Under the pieces are notes generated by a model, which was not told where the DNA came from, did not search any database, and saw only the letters and a program-made list of their open reading frames with translations. The position numbers and the translations under genes were made by a program. From Actinopolymorpha rutila (GTDB taxonomy: Bacteria > Actinomycetota > Actinomycetes > Propionibacteriales > Actinopolymorphaceae): DNA of 64,000 nt. Of this stretch, positions 1-8,466 are shown piece by piece. Every line of letters starts with the position of its first letter. Within the stretch, counting starts at the first letter, position 1. The DNA is taken from the NCBI RefSeq assembly GCF_013407855.1, contig NZ_JACBZH010000001.1:4278001-4342000 (forward strand). Direction: 5' to 3'.

Positions 1-659
1 TTCCAGGCGCCCTGGAAGGCGAAGATGGCGACGGTCACGACCGCCGGCCACGCAAGTGGGGTGAAGATTCGCCACAACACCGTCCACTCGGTGGCCCCGT
101 CGATACGTGCGGCGTCGGCGAGTTCCTCCGGCATCCCGATGTAGAACTGTCGCATCAAAAAGATCGACAGCGCGCTGACCAGGTGCGGGAACATCAGGCC
201 CGGCAGGGTGTTCAGCAGCCCGATCCCACCCTGGCCCAGGATGTCGTTGCCTCCCTCGAGGGGGAGGTGTTTGACGAGGACGAACAACGGCACGAGCGTC
301 ACTTCGGGCGGGATGACCAGGACAGCGATGAGCAGCAGGAAGAACCCCTCCCGGCCGCGAAAGGCGATACGCGCAAGTGCGTATCCGGCCATGCAGGCGA
401 GCACCACCTGGACTGCTGTCGAGCCGAGCGTCACGATGGCGCTGTTGACGAACATCGTGCCGAAGGCTGCACTGTGCAAGGCGTCGCTGAAGTTGGCCGG
501 TTTGAAGCCGCTCGGGGTGATGGTGCCCAGCGCCTGGCCGGACGGCGCCAGAGCCGTGGTGACCACGAACAGCAACGGCAGCACGTACGCGGCCGCGACG
601 CAGAGCGCGGCTGCCTGGAGGAGCGACTGCCGCACTCGTCCGGGGACGGGCCTGCTCAT
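1..659 (-). CDS. Carbohydrate ABC transporter permease, MalG type (partial)
   Basis: This is the inner-membrane permease of a sugar importer, and its C-terminus runs off the window edge. The reading frame from 659 begins MSRPVPGRVRQ, followed by hydrophobic segments and the permease EAA loop (EELADAARIDGATEW), which docks the ATPase. The ATG overlaps the stop of the upstream permease by 4 bases (ATGA, 656-659), so the two are translationally coupled. Together with the permease at 656-1579 and the binding protein at 1572-2903 it forms one importer. No ATPase gene is visible; such systems often use a shared MsmK-type ATPase encoded elsewhere. The substrate is unknown but is presumably a sugar or glycoside. 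Confidence 0.9.
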   Translation of the reverse strand, partial: MSRPVPGRVRQSLLQAAALCVAAAYVLPLLFVVTTALAPSGQALGTITPSGFKPANFSDALHSAAFGTMFVNSAIVTLGSTAVQVVLACMAGYALARIAFRGREGFFLLLIAVLVIPPEVTLVPLFVLVKHLPLEGGNDILGQGGIGLLNTLPGLMFPHLVSALSIFLMRQFYIGMPEELADAARIDGATEWTVLWRIFTPLAWPAVVTVAIFAFQGAW

Positions 660-1579
660 GTCCGTGCTCCCCACCGGCGCCCGAGCAACCGTGTGGCGAG
701 GGTGAGGACGGCCACGACCACGAACAGCATCACCGCGATCGCCGACGCGCGTCCCACCCGCAGGTACAGGAAGGCCTCCTGATAGATGCGGAAGACGACC
801 GTGGTCGTCGCCTCGACAGGGCCACCGCCGGTCATGACGTACGCCTGGGTGAACATCTGGAGGGCGCCGAGAAACCAGGTGACGAGCACGAAGGACGTGA
901 CGTTACGCAGCAGTGGGAGGGTGACGTGGCGGAAGGTCCGGACCGCGTTCGCCCCGTCGATCGCGGCCGCCTCACGAAGCTCCCGAGGGATGCCCTGGAG
1001 CGCCGCGAGGTAGATCACCATGAAGTAGCCGAGATTGCGCCAGATGCTCATGATCACCAGCGAGGGCATGGCGAGTTGCGCGTCGGTGAGCCAGTGGACG
1101 GTCGGCCAACCCACATCGCGGATCACCAGGTTGACGGGGCCGACCACCGGATCGTACAGGTAGCTCCATACCAGTGCCACAACGACATAGGAAGCCGCCT
1201 GGGGCAGGTAGATAATGGTGCGGTACACGTCCCGCCCGGCGATGCCCTGGTTCAACAGAACCGCCACCGCGAGTGCGACGACTGTGCCGAGCGGCACCTG
1301 CTCGAGGGCGAAGACGAGGGTGTGCCTGACCGCCGACCAGAAGGCCGGGTCGGTGAGGATGGCGGTGTAGTTGTGCAGGCCGACGAACCGCGGCGGTCTG
1401 AGCAGGTCGTAGTCGCACAGACTCAACCAGATAGCGATACCAAGTGGCACGACGGAGGTCAGGAGTACCGCGAGGGCGGCCGGCGACAGAAGGAGCTGAC
1501 CTGCAAGGGCTCGACGTTGCAGCGGAGTACGGCCCGGGTGCGCCACGCTTCGCCGCAGCGTGAAGGTTCCTTCAGCCAT
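656..1579 (-). CDS. Carbohydrate ABC transporter permease, MalF/UgpA type
   Basis: This 307-residue permease is the partner of the MalG-type subunit. After a cytoplasmic N-terminus it has a long hydrophobic first segment (LLLSPAALAVLLTSVVPLG) and further membrane helices. The EAA loop reads LREAAAIDGANAVRTFRHV near residue 200, typical for CUT1 sugar transporters. It overlaps the solute-binding gene by 8 bases at its start and the MalG-type gene by 4 bases at its end, so the three genes form one transcript. The length is normal for the family and nothing looks damaged. Confidence 0.93.
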   Translation of the reverse strand: MAEGTFTLRRSVAHPGRTPLQRRALAGQLLLSPAALAVLLTSVVPLGIAIWLSLCDYDLLRPPRFVGLHNYTAILTDPAFWSAVRHTLVFALEQVPLGTVVALAVAVLLNQGIAGRDVYRTIIYLPQAASYVVVALVWSYLYDPVVGPVNLVIRDVGWPTVHWLTDAQLAMPSLVIMSIWRNLGYFMVIYLAALQGIPRELREAAAIDGANAVRTFRHVTLPLLRNVTSFVLVTWFLGALQMFTQAYVMTGGGPVEATTTVVFRIYQEAFLYLRVGRASAIAVMLFVVVAVLTLATRLLGRRWGART

Positions 1580-2903
1580 TGGTCAGCCCGTCGATCTCCT
1601 TGTCCATCTGCTCCAGTACGGCCGCCGGCTTGGCCTGGAGCCGGATCGCCCGCTGTAGCTGGGTGTTGATCACCTGCGCGATCTGCAGCATGGCTGGATT
1701 ACCCGGCTGTGGTACGACATACCGCGAGGCGTCGACGAAGTTGCGCGGCACGTCCTGCAGGTAGGTGGCATTGGCCAGGTCCTTGCGGGGTGGGAGAAGA
1801 CCGTACTGCGTGTCCAGCTTCTCCAGATTTGGCTTGGTGCTGATGTAGGCGAGCCACTTCCATGCCGCGTCAGGATTCTTGCTGGTGGAGGAGATCGCGA
1901 ACTTGTTGATCCACGCCGACGTGATGGGCCTTCCCGACGTTGCCTCGGCGAGCGGTTTGCCGGCTCGAATGTGCGGCAGGACCTTCGCGTTGTTGGTGCG
2001 TGCGTTCTCCAGGACCCCCATGGTGGCGAACGACATCGCCGACGAACCCGCCACCAACGGCAGCGGCGCGGTCGGCTTCGCGACAATGTTGACCGAGGAG
2101 AGACCTTCCTTGTAGAAGGAGACCAGGTATTCCAGAGCCCGCAGGCCTTCGGCGGAGGAGAAGTTGGCCTTACCGTCACCGGTGTAGTAGTGACCGCCGG
2201 CCTGGAGCATCAGTTGCGCGAAGCTCTGCTGGAGACCGATCGAGGTGTCCAGGCCCCAGTCGGCACCCTGGGTCAGGGTCTCCGAGCCTTTCCTGCGTAC
2301 CAGTCGTGCGGCGTAGGACTTGTACTCGTCCCACGTGGCCGGCGGCTTGCCGGGATCGAGCCCCGCGCGCTCGAACAGGTCGGCGCGGTACGCGACGGTT
2401 GGAATCCCCGCATAGATGGGAACGCCGTAGATCCTGCCGTGGTATGAGCTGTCCTGCAGCATAGACGGGTAGTACTCGGCGCGAGGCGACCACTCGCCCA
2501 TGTACTCGTCGAGAGGTCGAAGCGCGTCCTTCGCGGCCAGTGGGGCGGTCCAGATGCCACCAACCGTCAGCACGTCCGGAAGGGTCTTGCTCGCCGCCGC
2601 CGTCACGACCTTCTGGAACCCCGACCCCCAGTCCGAGGTCTGCAACACGACCTTGACACCTTCTTGCTTTGCGAAGCCAGGAATCAGCGTCTCGTTGAAC
2701 AGCTTCAGCAGGGCGGGTGTAGGCCCCAGAAGCAGGAACTGCAGTTCGCGGGAACCACCGCCGCCGCCACCGGCACCGCCGCGCGTGTTCGTACGATCCG
2801 CCCCTCGTCGCCCATCGACGCAGCCGGCAAGGCCGGCGGCGATCGCGGCTCCCCCGGCTGCGGTCAGAACACGGCGGCGAGAGATCAGAGCAGGAGCAGG
2901 CAT
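1572..2903 (-). CDS. Extracellular sugar-binding lipoprotein of ABC transporter
   Basis: This 443-residue protein captures the sugar outside the cell and delivers it to the two permeases. The N-terminus has a twin-arginine signal (SRRRVLTAAGG) followed by a lipobox ending LAGC near residue 28, so it should be a Tat-exported lipoprotein. A glycine-rich linker follows, then a family 1 solute-binding fold with motifs such as PDVLTVGGIWTAPLAAK and YGVPIYAGIPTVAYR. It is the first gene of the three-gene importer operon and is divergent from the ROK regulator at 3029, which probably controls it. Confidence 0.93.
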   Translation of the reverse strand: MPAPALISRRRVLTAAGGAAIAAGLAGCVDGRRGADRTNTRGGAGGGGGGSRELQFLLLGPTPALLKLFNETLIPGFAKQEGVKVVLQTSDWGSGFQKVVTAAASKTLPDVLTVGGIWTAPLAAKDALRPLDEYMGEWSPRAEYYPSMLQDSSYHGRIYGVPIYAGIPTVAYRADLFERAGLDPGKPPATWDEYKSYAARLVRRKGSETLTQGADWGLDTSIGLQQSFAQLMLQAGGHYYTGDGKANFSSAEGLRALEYLVSFYKEGLSSVNIVAKPTAPLPLVAGSSAMSFATMGVLENARTNNAKVLPHIRAGKPLAEATSGRPITSAWINKFAISSTSKNPDAAWKWLAYISTKPNLEKLDTQYGLLPPRKDLANATYLQDVPRNFVDASRYVVPQPGNPAMLQIAQVINTQLQRAIRLQAKPAAVLEQMDKEIDGLTNG

Positions 2904-3028
2904 ACCGAACCACCTCGGCAGGGATCGCGACCTTGGCGCGGGTCACGAAGGAAGAATTTGTTAACTGCGTACTCGAAATGGCAGTGTGCACTGTAGTGTC
3001 TTCGACGTCAAGGATTCAGAGAGGCGAG
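2904..3028. promoter_or_regulatory. Divergent promoter region with candidate ROK operator
   Basis: This gap separates the sugar-importer operon (minus) from the ROK regulator (plus). It contains the inverted repeat CAGTGTGCACTG at 2982-2993 (5-base arms around a TG centre), followed by a further GTAGTG. It also contains TTAACTGCG, an AT-richer stretch than its surroundings that may hold a promoter. ROK regulators bind inverted repeats in such gaps, so this is a candidate operator. No binding data can be seen from sequence. Confidence 0.45.
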
Positions 3029-4285
3029 ATGACCAAGAGCCGTCGCGTGCGCGAGCACCACCCCGCAGCACACAACCGCACAGCGTCGGTGTCACAGGCA
3101 GGGATGCGCGCCCACAACCTGAGCCTCGTGATGCGCCACATCCGCGACAACCCCGGATCCTCACGCAGCGACGTCGCGGTGGCGACCGGGCTGACCAAGC
3201 CTGGTGTCACGAAGGTCGTCGCCGAACTCATGCGCCGCGAACTCGTCGGGGAGGCAACCGCACCCACCGCAGGAGGCCGGGGCCGGCCACCGACTCAGCT
3301 CGTCCTGACCGGCCACCACGTCACAGCGGTCGGCGTCGAGATACGCATCGACCACGTCGGTGCCATCGTCCAGGACCTGTCCGGCACACCTCTCGGCGAG
3401 GCACGTGTCCTCCTTGACCTGAAGCCACAACCTCACACGGTCGTGGCACTCGTCCATGACACGATCGCCGAGGCGATGCGGCGGGCTGGACGCACCACTG
3501 CACTGGGTGTGGGAATCGCAGTGGGCGCGACCATGGACTCCGAGCGCGGAGTCGTGGTCGACTCCTCGTGGCTCGGATGGCGAGACGTAGCGCTCGGCGA
3601 ACTCCTTGCCGCTGAACTGGCGCCAGAGCTAGGGCGGGTCCTCATGGAACCCGTCGCCGGACTGTCCGCCCTCGCGACCAGCCGGGCGACCGGCTTCGGG
3701 ATCACCGGGGACCTACTGCATGTCGAGATCGGCGGAGGAGTCGGTTGCGGGGTCATCGCCGACGGGCGACTGTCCATCGGTGCCCGCGGCTTCGCAGGGA
3801 ACCTCGGGCACATCCCGTTCGTGGTGGACGGCCACCGCTGCGCGTGCGGCAACCGCGGCTGCCTCGACACCGTCGTCGGTTTCGAGGCCTTCCGCCGAGC
3901 CACCGGCGGCGCTCCCTCGCGGACGCCGGTCAACTACCACGAGTACGCCCAACGGGTCCACGCGAAGGCGTACGCCGGAAACACCCGTGCCCGGACCGCA
4001 ACGCGTGACGTCGCCGACGGCGTCGCCAGAGCCATCGCCACCCTCACCGCCGTACTCGACCCTGATGCGGTGACACTCGGCGGCTACGTGCTCGACCTCG
4101 CCGAACCGTTCCTCGACGACCTGCATGCCGCCCTACGCCGATACAACTCTCCGCGAGGAACCGAACCCGTCAACGTCATCCCCACGCCGCTGGGAGAGCG
4201 AAGCCCACTCCTCGGCGCCGCCATGCTCTCCGTGGAAAGCATCTTCCAGGATCCCACCACGGCCACGACGACGCACGTCGCGTAA
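3029..4285 (+). CDS. ROK family transcriptional regulator
   Basis: This 418-residue protein is a NagC/XylR-like repressor: an N-terminal winged helix (RSDVAVATGLTKPGVTKVVAELMRRELV) fused to a ROK sugar-kinase-like domain. The ROK zinc motif is intact (HRCACGNRGCLD), and the glycine-rich phosphate-loop-like segment VEIGGGVGCGVIADG is present. I chose the ATG at 3029 because GAGGCGAG at 3021 gives a ribosome site; longer in-frame starts from 2933 would run through the regulatory gap. It is divergent from the sugar importer and probably represses it until the imported sugar or a derivative binds. Confidence 0.93.
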   Translation: MTKSRRVREHHPAAHNRTASVSQAGMRAHNLSLVMRHIRDNPGSSRSDVAVATGLTKPGVTKVVAELMRRELVGEATAPTAGGRGRPPTQLVLTGHHVTAVGVEIRIDHVGAIVQDLSGTPLGEARVLLDLKPQPHTVVALVHDTIAEAMRRAGRTTALGVGIAVGATMDSERGVVVDSSWLGWRDVALGELLAAELAPELGRVLMEPVAGLSALATSRATGFGITGDLLHVEIGGGVGCGVIADGRLSIGARGFAGNLGHIPFVVDGHRCACGNRGCLDTVVGFEAFRRATGGAPSRTPVNYHEYAQRVHAKAYAGNTRARTATRDVADGVARAIATLTAVLDPDAVTLGGYVLDLAEPFLDDLHAALRRYNSPRGTEPVNVIPTPLGERSPLLGAAMLSVESIFQDPTTATTTHVA

Positions 4286-4312
4286 CGCACACCACCAACC
4301 GTGTTCACGGCC

Positions 4313-4740
4313 TCAGAGTGGGCTTGACCGAAGCTTCGCCGCCACCTGCGCCAGCTCGGTTGTCGTCGGGTGGTGCGGGCGCTCGGCATAGATCCGTAGC
4401 AGCCCGTCACCGTGCTTCCTCGCGAGTACCTGCATGTGAACGTGAGGCACTTCCTGAAACGCCGCCGGCCCGTTCGACGACCAGACGCTGAGCCCCTCCG
4501 GCGCACAGAGACTCTTCACCGAACGCGCCACACCAACGACCGCGTTCATCAGCGCGCCCGCATCGTCTGGCTCCAGCTGGTCAACCTGCTCCACATGCCG
4601 TCTGGGCACGACCAGCACATGTATCCCCTCCGGCCAGGTCGGCTGGCGAAGGTCCATGAACGCGAGGTACGGTCGTCCTCCCCCACCAGGGCCGCATCCA
4701 CGTCGTGGTTGATGATCCCGCAGAACAAGCACCCGTCCAT
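4313..4740 (-). pseudogene. HIT family hydrolase, frameshifted
   Basis: Two overlapping minus frames together encode one HIT (histidine triad nucleotide hydrolase/transferase) protein. The N-terminal part from ATG 4740 reads MDGCLFCGIINHDVDAALVG and has the CxxC pair typical of the family. The rest, LAFMDLRQPTWPEGIHVLVV through PHVHMQVLARKHG to the stop at 4313, lies one base out of frame. The break is between about 4665 and 4685, in a G/C-run-rich stretch; adding one base gives a natural DDRTLAFMDL junction. The triad reads HVHMQ, with Gln in place of the last His, as in GalT-like and some HIT members. It is either a decayed gene or a sequence error. Confidence 0.8.
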
Positions 4741-4783
4741 GACAGCGCTACCCTTCACCTCAGCTCGGGCGGACCGGTAGAGC

Positions 4784-6034
4784 CTAGAAGTCGGTGCCAC
4801 ACCACGGCGCGCTGCTGACCGCGAACAACCGGTCAGCCACCGGCAGCGCGTTCGGGTTCGGCGCCGCGAGCCGACCGGCCTGCGCAAGCGCCGTCGGTGT
4901 CACATCGCCCAGATACAGCTCACCCAGCGCATCCACGTCGAGCACCAGATCGGCCGGTTCGCTCACCCGTTCAGTCTGCTCGGCGCCGATCCGGTAGCTG
5001 CCGGCGTTCTCCGGCAGGATCGAGTCCCTGACCTCCAGCACCACCGACTCCTCCGTGTCAGCGCCGAGCAGGCCGAATCGTCGGGCGGCCAGCGCGGCCG
5101 GCACATCCACGATCCGCAGCCAGGTCTCGTCGTTGATCCGCTCGGTGCTCAGCGCCCGCCGATCGGTGAACAGCTGCTCGAGTGGTTCGTCCATCGGCCG
5201 GCCCCCAGCCACCACCTCGGTCACCAGATCAACGCTCAGCAAGTACCTCCACAGGCCGGCCCACCCCTCGGTCGACAGGGTCACGAGGTCAGCCAGGTGC
5301 AGCACCGTCTTCGCATCCGGATCGGCGAAGTCCCCTCGTCTGACCGTGTAGACGGCGTATCCGTCGTCGCAGTCCTCGCCGGCGTGCACCGCGACCATGA
5401 CCGGGCTGGGGTACGAATCCATGCGCAGTCGGACGCCCGCCCACCAGTGTGCCGGCCGCTGGACCCAACCTGGCCGCCCCGACGATGCCAGGCGGTTGTA
5501 GATCGTAGGCAGCAATTCCTGCGCTTGGTCGAAGGACACCAGCCGAACCCCGCGCCCGGTGGGTACTTCCGGGCGGAATCTCGCACGCGCCCGCCTGATC
5601 CGAACCTGGCGGTATCGAGACGCCACGCCGTACCCGAACCGGCCGTAGATGGCGCCCTCACTGGCCCGCAGCGTCGCCAAAGGCTCGGTCAACGCATCCA
5701 ACTGGGCACGCATCAGGCCAGACAACACTCCACGCCGGGTGTGATCGGCACGTACGCCGACCCGGCTGACCAGCGCCGTCGGCACTACCTCACCGCCAGG
5801 CACCACCAACGCCGAAGACCATGACTGTGCCGAACCGACCATCTCCTCATCCCGGAACGCGCCCCACGTGCGGCCCAGCTCGTAACTCGGCTCGCGCTCC
5901 GACCAGTCCCCATCCGTACTGGGCCTGACGTGCAGGGTGCCCCGGAACACCGTGTGCGCGGCGCGGTGCTCCTCCGGCTGGACAACACGAATGACGTAGT
6001 CGGTCACGGCCGCCATCCAACAGCAGCCACTCAT
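4784..6034 (-). CDS. Eis-like GNAT N-acetyltransferase
   Basis: This protein of about 410 residues has the Eis architecture: an N-terminal GNAT domain, a second GNAT-like domain and a C-terminal sterol-carrier-like domain. Family signatures are VSRVGVRADHTRRGVLSGLM (acetyl-CoA binding loop) and ASEGAIYGRFGYGVAS. Eis proteins acetylate amines, including aminoglycosides in mycobacteria, but the substrate of this homologue is unknown. The start is uncertain: ATG at 6034 or ATG at 6016 (MAAVTDYVIRVV), and the latter begins right before the conserved fold. Neither has a strong ribosome site. It stands alone between the HIT pseudogene and a DinB-like gene. Confidence 0.88.
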   Translation of the reverse strand: MSGCCWMAAVTDYVIRVVQPEEHRAAHTVFRGTLHVRPSTDGDWSEREPSYELGRTWGAFRDEEMVGSAQSWSSALVVPGGEVVPTALVSRVGVRADHTRRGVLSGLMRAQLDALTEPLATLRASEGAIYGRFGYGVASRYRQVRIRRARARFRPEVPTGRGVRLVSFDQAQELLPTIYNRLASSGRPGWVQRPAHWWAGVRLRMDSYPSPVMVAVHAGEDCDDGYAVYTVRRGDFADPDAKTVLHLADLVTLSTEGWAGLWRYLLSVDLVTEVVAGGRPMDEPLEQLFTDRRALSTERINDETWLRIVDVPAALAARRFGLLGADTEESVVLEVRDSILPENAGSYRIGAEQTERVSEPADLVLDVDALGELYLGDVTPTALAQAGRLAAPNPNALPVADRLFAVSSAPWCGTDF

Positions 6035-6083
6035 GCACCGGCAATCCCGCGGCTGGTGCCGCCGAAGTGGCCGAGGTCATCCG

Positions 6084-6656
6084 CTACTCGCCCTCCCAGG
6101 GGACACCACGGGTCACCAGGAACGTGCGGATCTGGGCTACATGCAGCTGGAGGTGGACCAGGCCCACCACAAGCATCTCCCCCACCGGCGTCCCCCGGTG
6201 GCGGTGCGAGTCGGCGACGGGCTCTTCCGCTCGCTCGTCGGTCAGGACGGCGAACACCTCGTCAACCTTGCGCAGGCAATGGTCAACGTAGTCCAGCAGC
6301 TGCTCGCGAGAGTACGTCGGCGGAACGACGTTCCAGTCCTCATCATGCGGCGACAAGGGTGGTCGCGGCAACCAGTCCTGCTCCATCGCCGACAGGTCGG
6401 CGTCGGTGAAGAACAACGTGTGCGACGCGGTCCGCCACACCGCGCCCTGGGCCCGCCGCTTGCGCTCGACGACCGCCTCGTCCGCGAACTGCTGCCCGTC
6501 CGGATCGATCGGAGTCCACGCTTCCGGCTCGGACAGATCGACCGGGTACAAGCTCTCCTCCCACAGCTCGTCCGGACAGGTGCGGACAGCGATGGCCAGG
6601 TCTTCGAGAATCCCCCGATACCGCGCCGCGATCGAGGTGAGCCAGATCGATGCCAT
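6084..6656 (-). CDS. DinB-fold protein (mycothiol-transferase-like)
   Basis: This 190-residue protein starts MASIWLTSIAARYRGILEDL and is predicted to be mostly helical. It carries the DinB-type metal histidines near ASHTLFF and the final helix GLVHLQLHVAQIRTFL. Members of this superfamily bind zinc or nickel, and several use mycothiol or bacillithiol as the thiol donor. The open frame extends far upstream to 7232, but that extension lies antisense to the gene at 6852 and has no family similarity, so I took ATG 6656. The exact reaction is unknown. Confidence 0.8.
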   Translation of the reverse strand: MASIWLTSIAARYRGILEDLAIAVRTCPDELWEESLYPVDLSEPEAWTPIDPDGQQFADEAVVERKRRAQGAVWRTASHTLFFTDADLSAMEQDWLPRPPLSPHDEDWNVVPPTYSREQLLDYVDHCLRKVDEVFAVLTDERAEEPVADSHRHRGTPVGEMLVVGLVHLQLHVAQIRTFLVTRGVPWEGE

Positions 6657-6851
6657 CGTCGAACCGTACAAGCGGGCCGACACCTCAGCAGCAGTCGGGG
6701 ATGCGGCCTCGAGTGAGCTTGCCGGGCAGCCACCAAGCCCTGGGGGAACCGGACCCGCCTCTGACGCTCCAAACCGCCACCAGGGGCCGCGCTGCTGGGC
6801 TGGCGATGCTTCCGGGCGCACTCGTCTGTACCTGCCGCTACCGTGCCGAGC

Positions 6852-7487
6852 ATGACGATTCGACCCGAGCTGATCACCGCTGTGGTTCAGCAGATACACA
6901 GCGCGCTCACGCCACTCGGCGACGCGGGTTGGTCTGTACCAGCTCGCGACCTGGAATGGACCTGCCGGGAAACCGCTGTGCACATCGCCGACAGCTACTT
7001 CGCCCAGGCTGCTCAAATCGCCGCGCAACCAAACGACCGGTTCGTACCCGCCTTTGTCCGCGCGAACGACGAGGCCGGCCCCGAAGACCTGCTCCAGGTT
7101 GTCGGTGCCTGCGCCGGACTGCTTCGGGCCACCGCCACCTGTGCCGATCCAGACGTTCGTGCATGGCACCCGCTGGGCACCTCCGACCCGGCTGGCTGGC
7201 TCGCGATGGGGGTTGTCGACGGGCTGGTGCACACCTGGGACATCACCTCTGCGCTGGGCAGCGGTTGGCGCCCACCCCCCGAACTGTGCGTTCCGGCGAT
7301 CGCGCGGCTGTTCCCCGACGCCCCGGACGGCGATCCGACTGACGTCCTGCTCTGGTGCACTGGGCGGATCGCGCTAGCGGGACGCCAACGTCAAGGCCCG
7401 GACTGGCGCTGGCATTCGGCCGTACGCTGCCGCCCACGAGAAGGCGGAAACCAACGAGAGACGTACCTGGGTCTGATCGATCCGTAG
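6852..7487 (+). CDS. Maleylpyruvate isomerase / mycothiol-dependent DinB-fold family protein
   Basis: This protein of 211 residues resembles the actinobacterial TIGR03086/maleylpyruvate isomerase N-terminal family. Family-like segments are LEWTCRETAVHIADSYFAQA, with the metal-binding His in VHIAD, and MGVVDGLVHTWDITSAL near residue 125. Such proteins are thought to use mycothiol as cofactor or substrate. A GTG start at 6843 is possible, but ATG 6852 (MTIRPELITAVV) is more natural. It is divergent from the DinB gene at 6084-6656; the two share a fold class and could be regulated together. Confidence 0.83.
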   Translation: MTIRPELITAVVQQIHSALTPLGDAGWSVPARDLEWTCRETAVHIADSYFAQAAQIAAQPNDRFVPAFVRANDEAGPEDLLQVVGACAGLLRATATCADPDVRAWHPLGTSDPAGWLAMGVVDGLVHTWDITSALGSGWRPPPELCVPAIARLFPDAPDGDPTDVLLWCTGRIALAGRQRQGPDWRWHSAVRCRPREGGNQRETYLGLIDP

Positions 7488-7632
7488 GCTTCGACCGACC
7501 GGGCGGACCGCACCGTCGGCTGAAGGGCCACAGGTGGACCTCGAAGCCGCTCGGGCACCCGGCGGATCCTCCACACCGCTGTTCACCAGCCGCATCTCGT
7601 CGCCGGCAGCGTGACAGTGCGATCATCGGAGC

Positions 7633-8425
7633 ATGGCGGCCGACATCGAGGAGGGCGAGGAGGCCCTGCGCGGAGGGATCAACCCGATCGTACGGATCGG
7701 CAACACGATCCGGCGTCCAGTCGGCCCGTGGTCGCCTGCGGTGCATGAGCTTCTTCAGCACCTGGAGTCCGTGGGGTTCGCTGGAGCGCCCCCGGTACCT
7801 TGGAATCGACGAGCAAGGACGAGAAGTCTTGTCGCTTGTACGCGGAGAAACTCCTTGGCCACCTCGTCCGACGCTGTTCCATCCGGAGCTGCTGGAGAGC
7901 TCTGCATCTCTTCTGCGGGCCTACCACGATGCCATTGCCGGGTGGGCTCCCACCGTCCCAGAGTGGCAACTGCCGCCCGTCGCCACTGGGCGACCGGAGG
8001 TCATCTGTCACAACGACGCCGCGCCCTGGAACCTGATCAGCCAGGGTCACACAGCGGTGGCGCTCGTCGACTGGGACACCGCCGCACCGGGGCCGCGCAT
8101 GTGGGACCTTGCCTACCTCGCGTACACCCTCGTCCCACTTGCCGCACCCGAAAACGTCACCCTGATGGGCTGGCCGGCATCGACGTCGGTCTCACAACGG
8201 CTCGCCTCTGTCCGTAAGGCCTACCGCTGCACACCGTCCCAATGGGATGAGCTACTCACCACGGTGCCCTCCAGGGTCCAGGCCGCATACGAGACGATGC
8301 GTACGTGGGCGGCCGAGGACCGACCTGGGTGGAAGGCACAGTGGGAACAGCCCGACCCCTGGAAGCACGGCAGTGGATACCTACGAGATCTCGACTTCAT
8401 CCGCAGCTCCGTGAACTCCTGGTAG
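7633..8425 (+). pseudogene. Aminoglycoside-phosphotransferase-family kinase, frameshifted
   Basis: The N-terminus from ATG 7633 (MAADIEEGEEALRGGINPIV, then GPWSPAVHELLQHLESVGF) is in one frame. The remainder (RYLGIDEQGREVLSLVRGET to NSW, stop at 8425) is in the next frame. The switch falls in the five-C run at 7789-7793; removing one C gives GAPRYLGIDEQG, the usual junction in this family. The kinase motifs are intact: the catalytic loop VICHNDAAPWNL and the metal-binding VDWDTAAPG. Substrates of these actinobacterial kinases are mostly unknown. It is either a recent loss of function or a base-calling error. Confidence 0.83.
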
Positions 8426-8466
8426 CGGCCGACGCAGGACCGTTCCCGGTTCTGCATTATCTCCTC

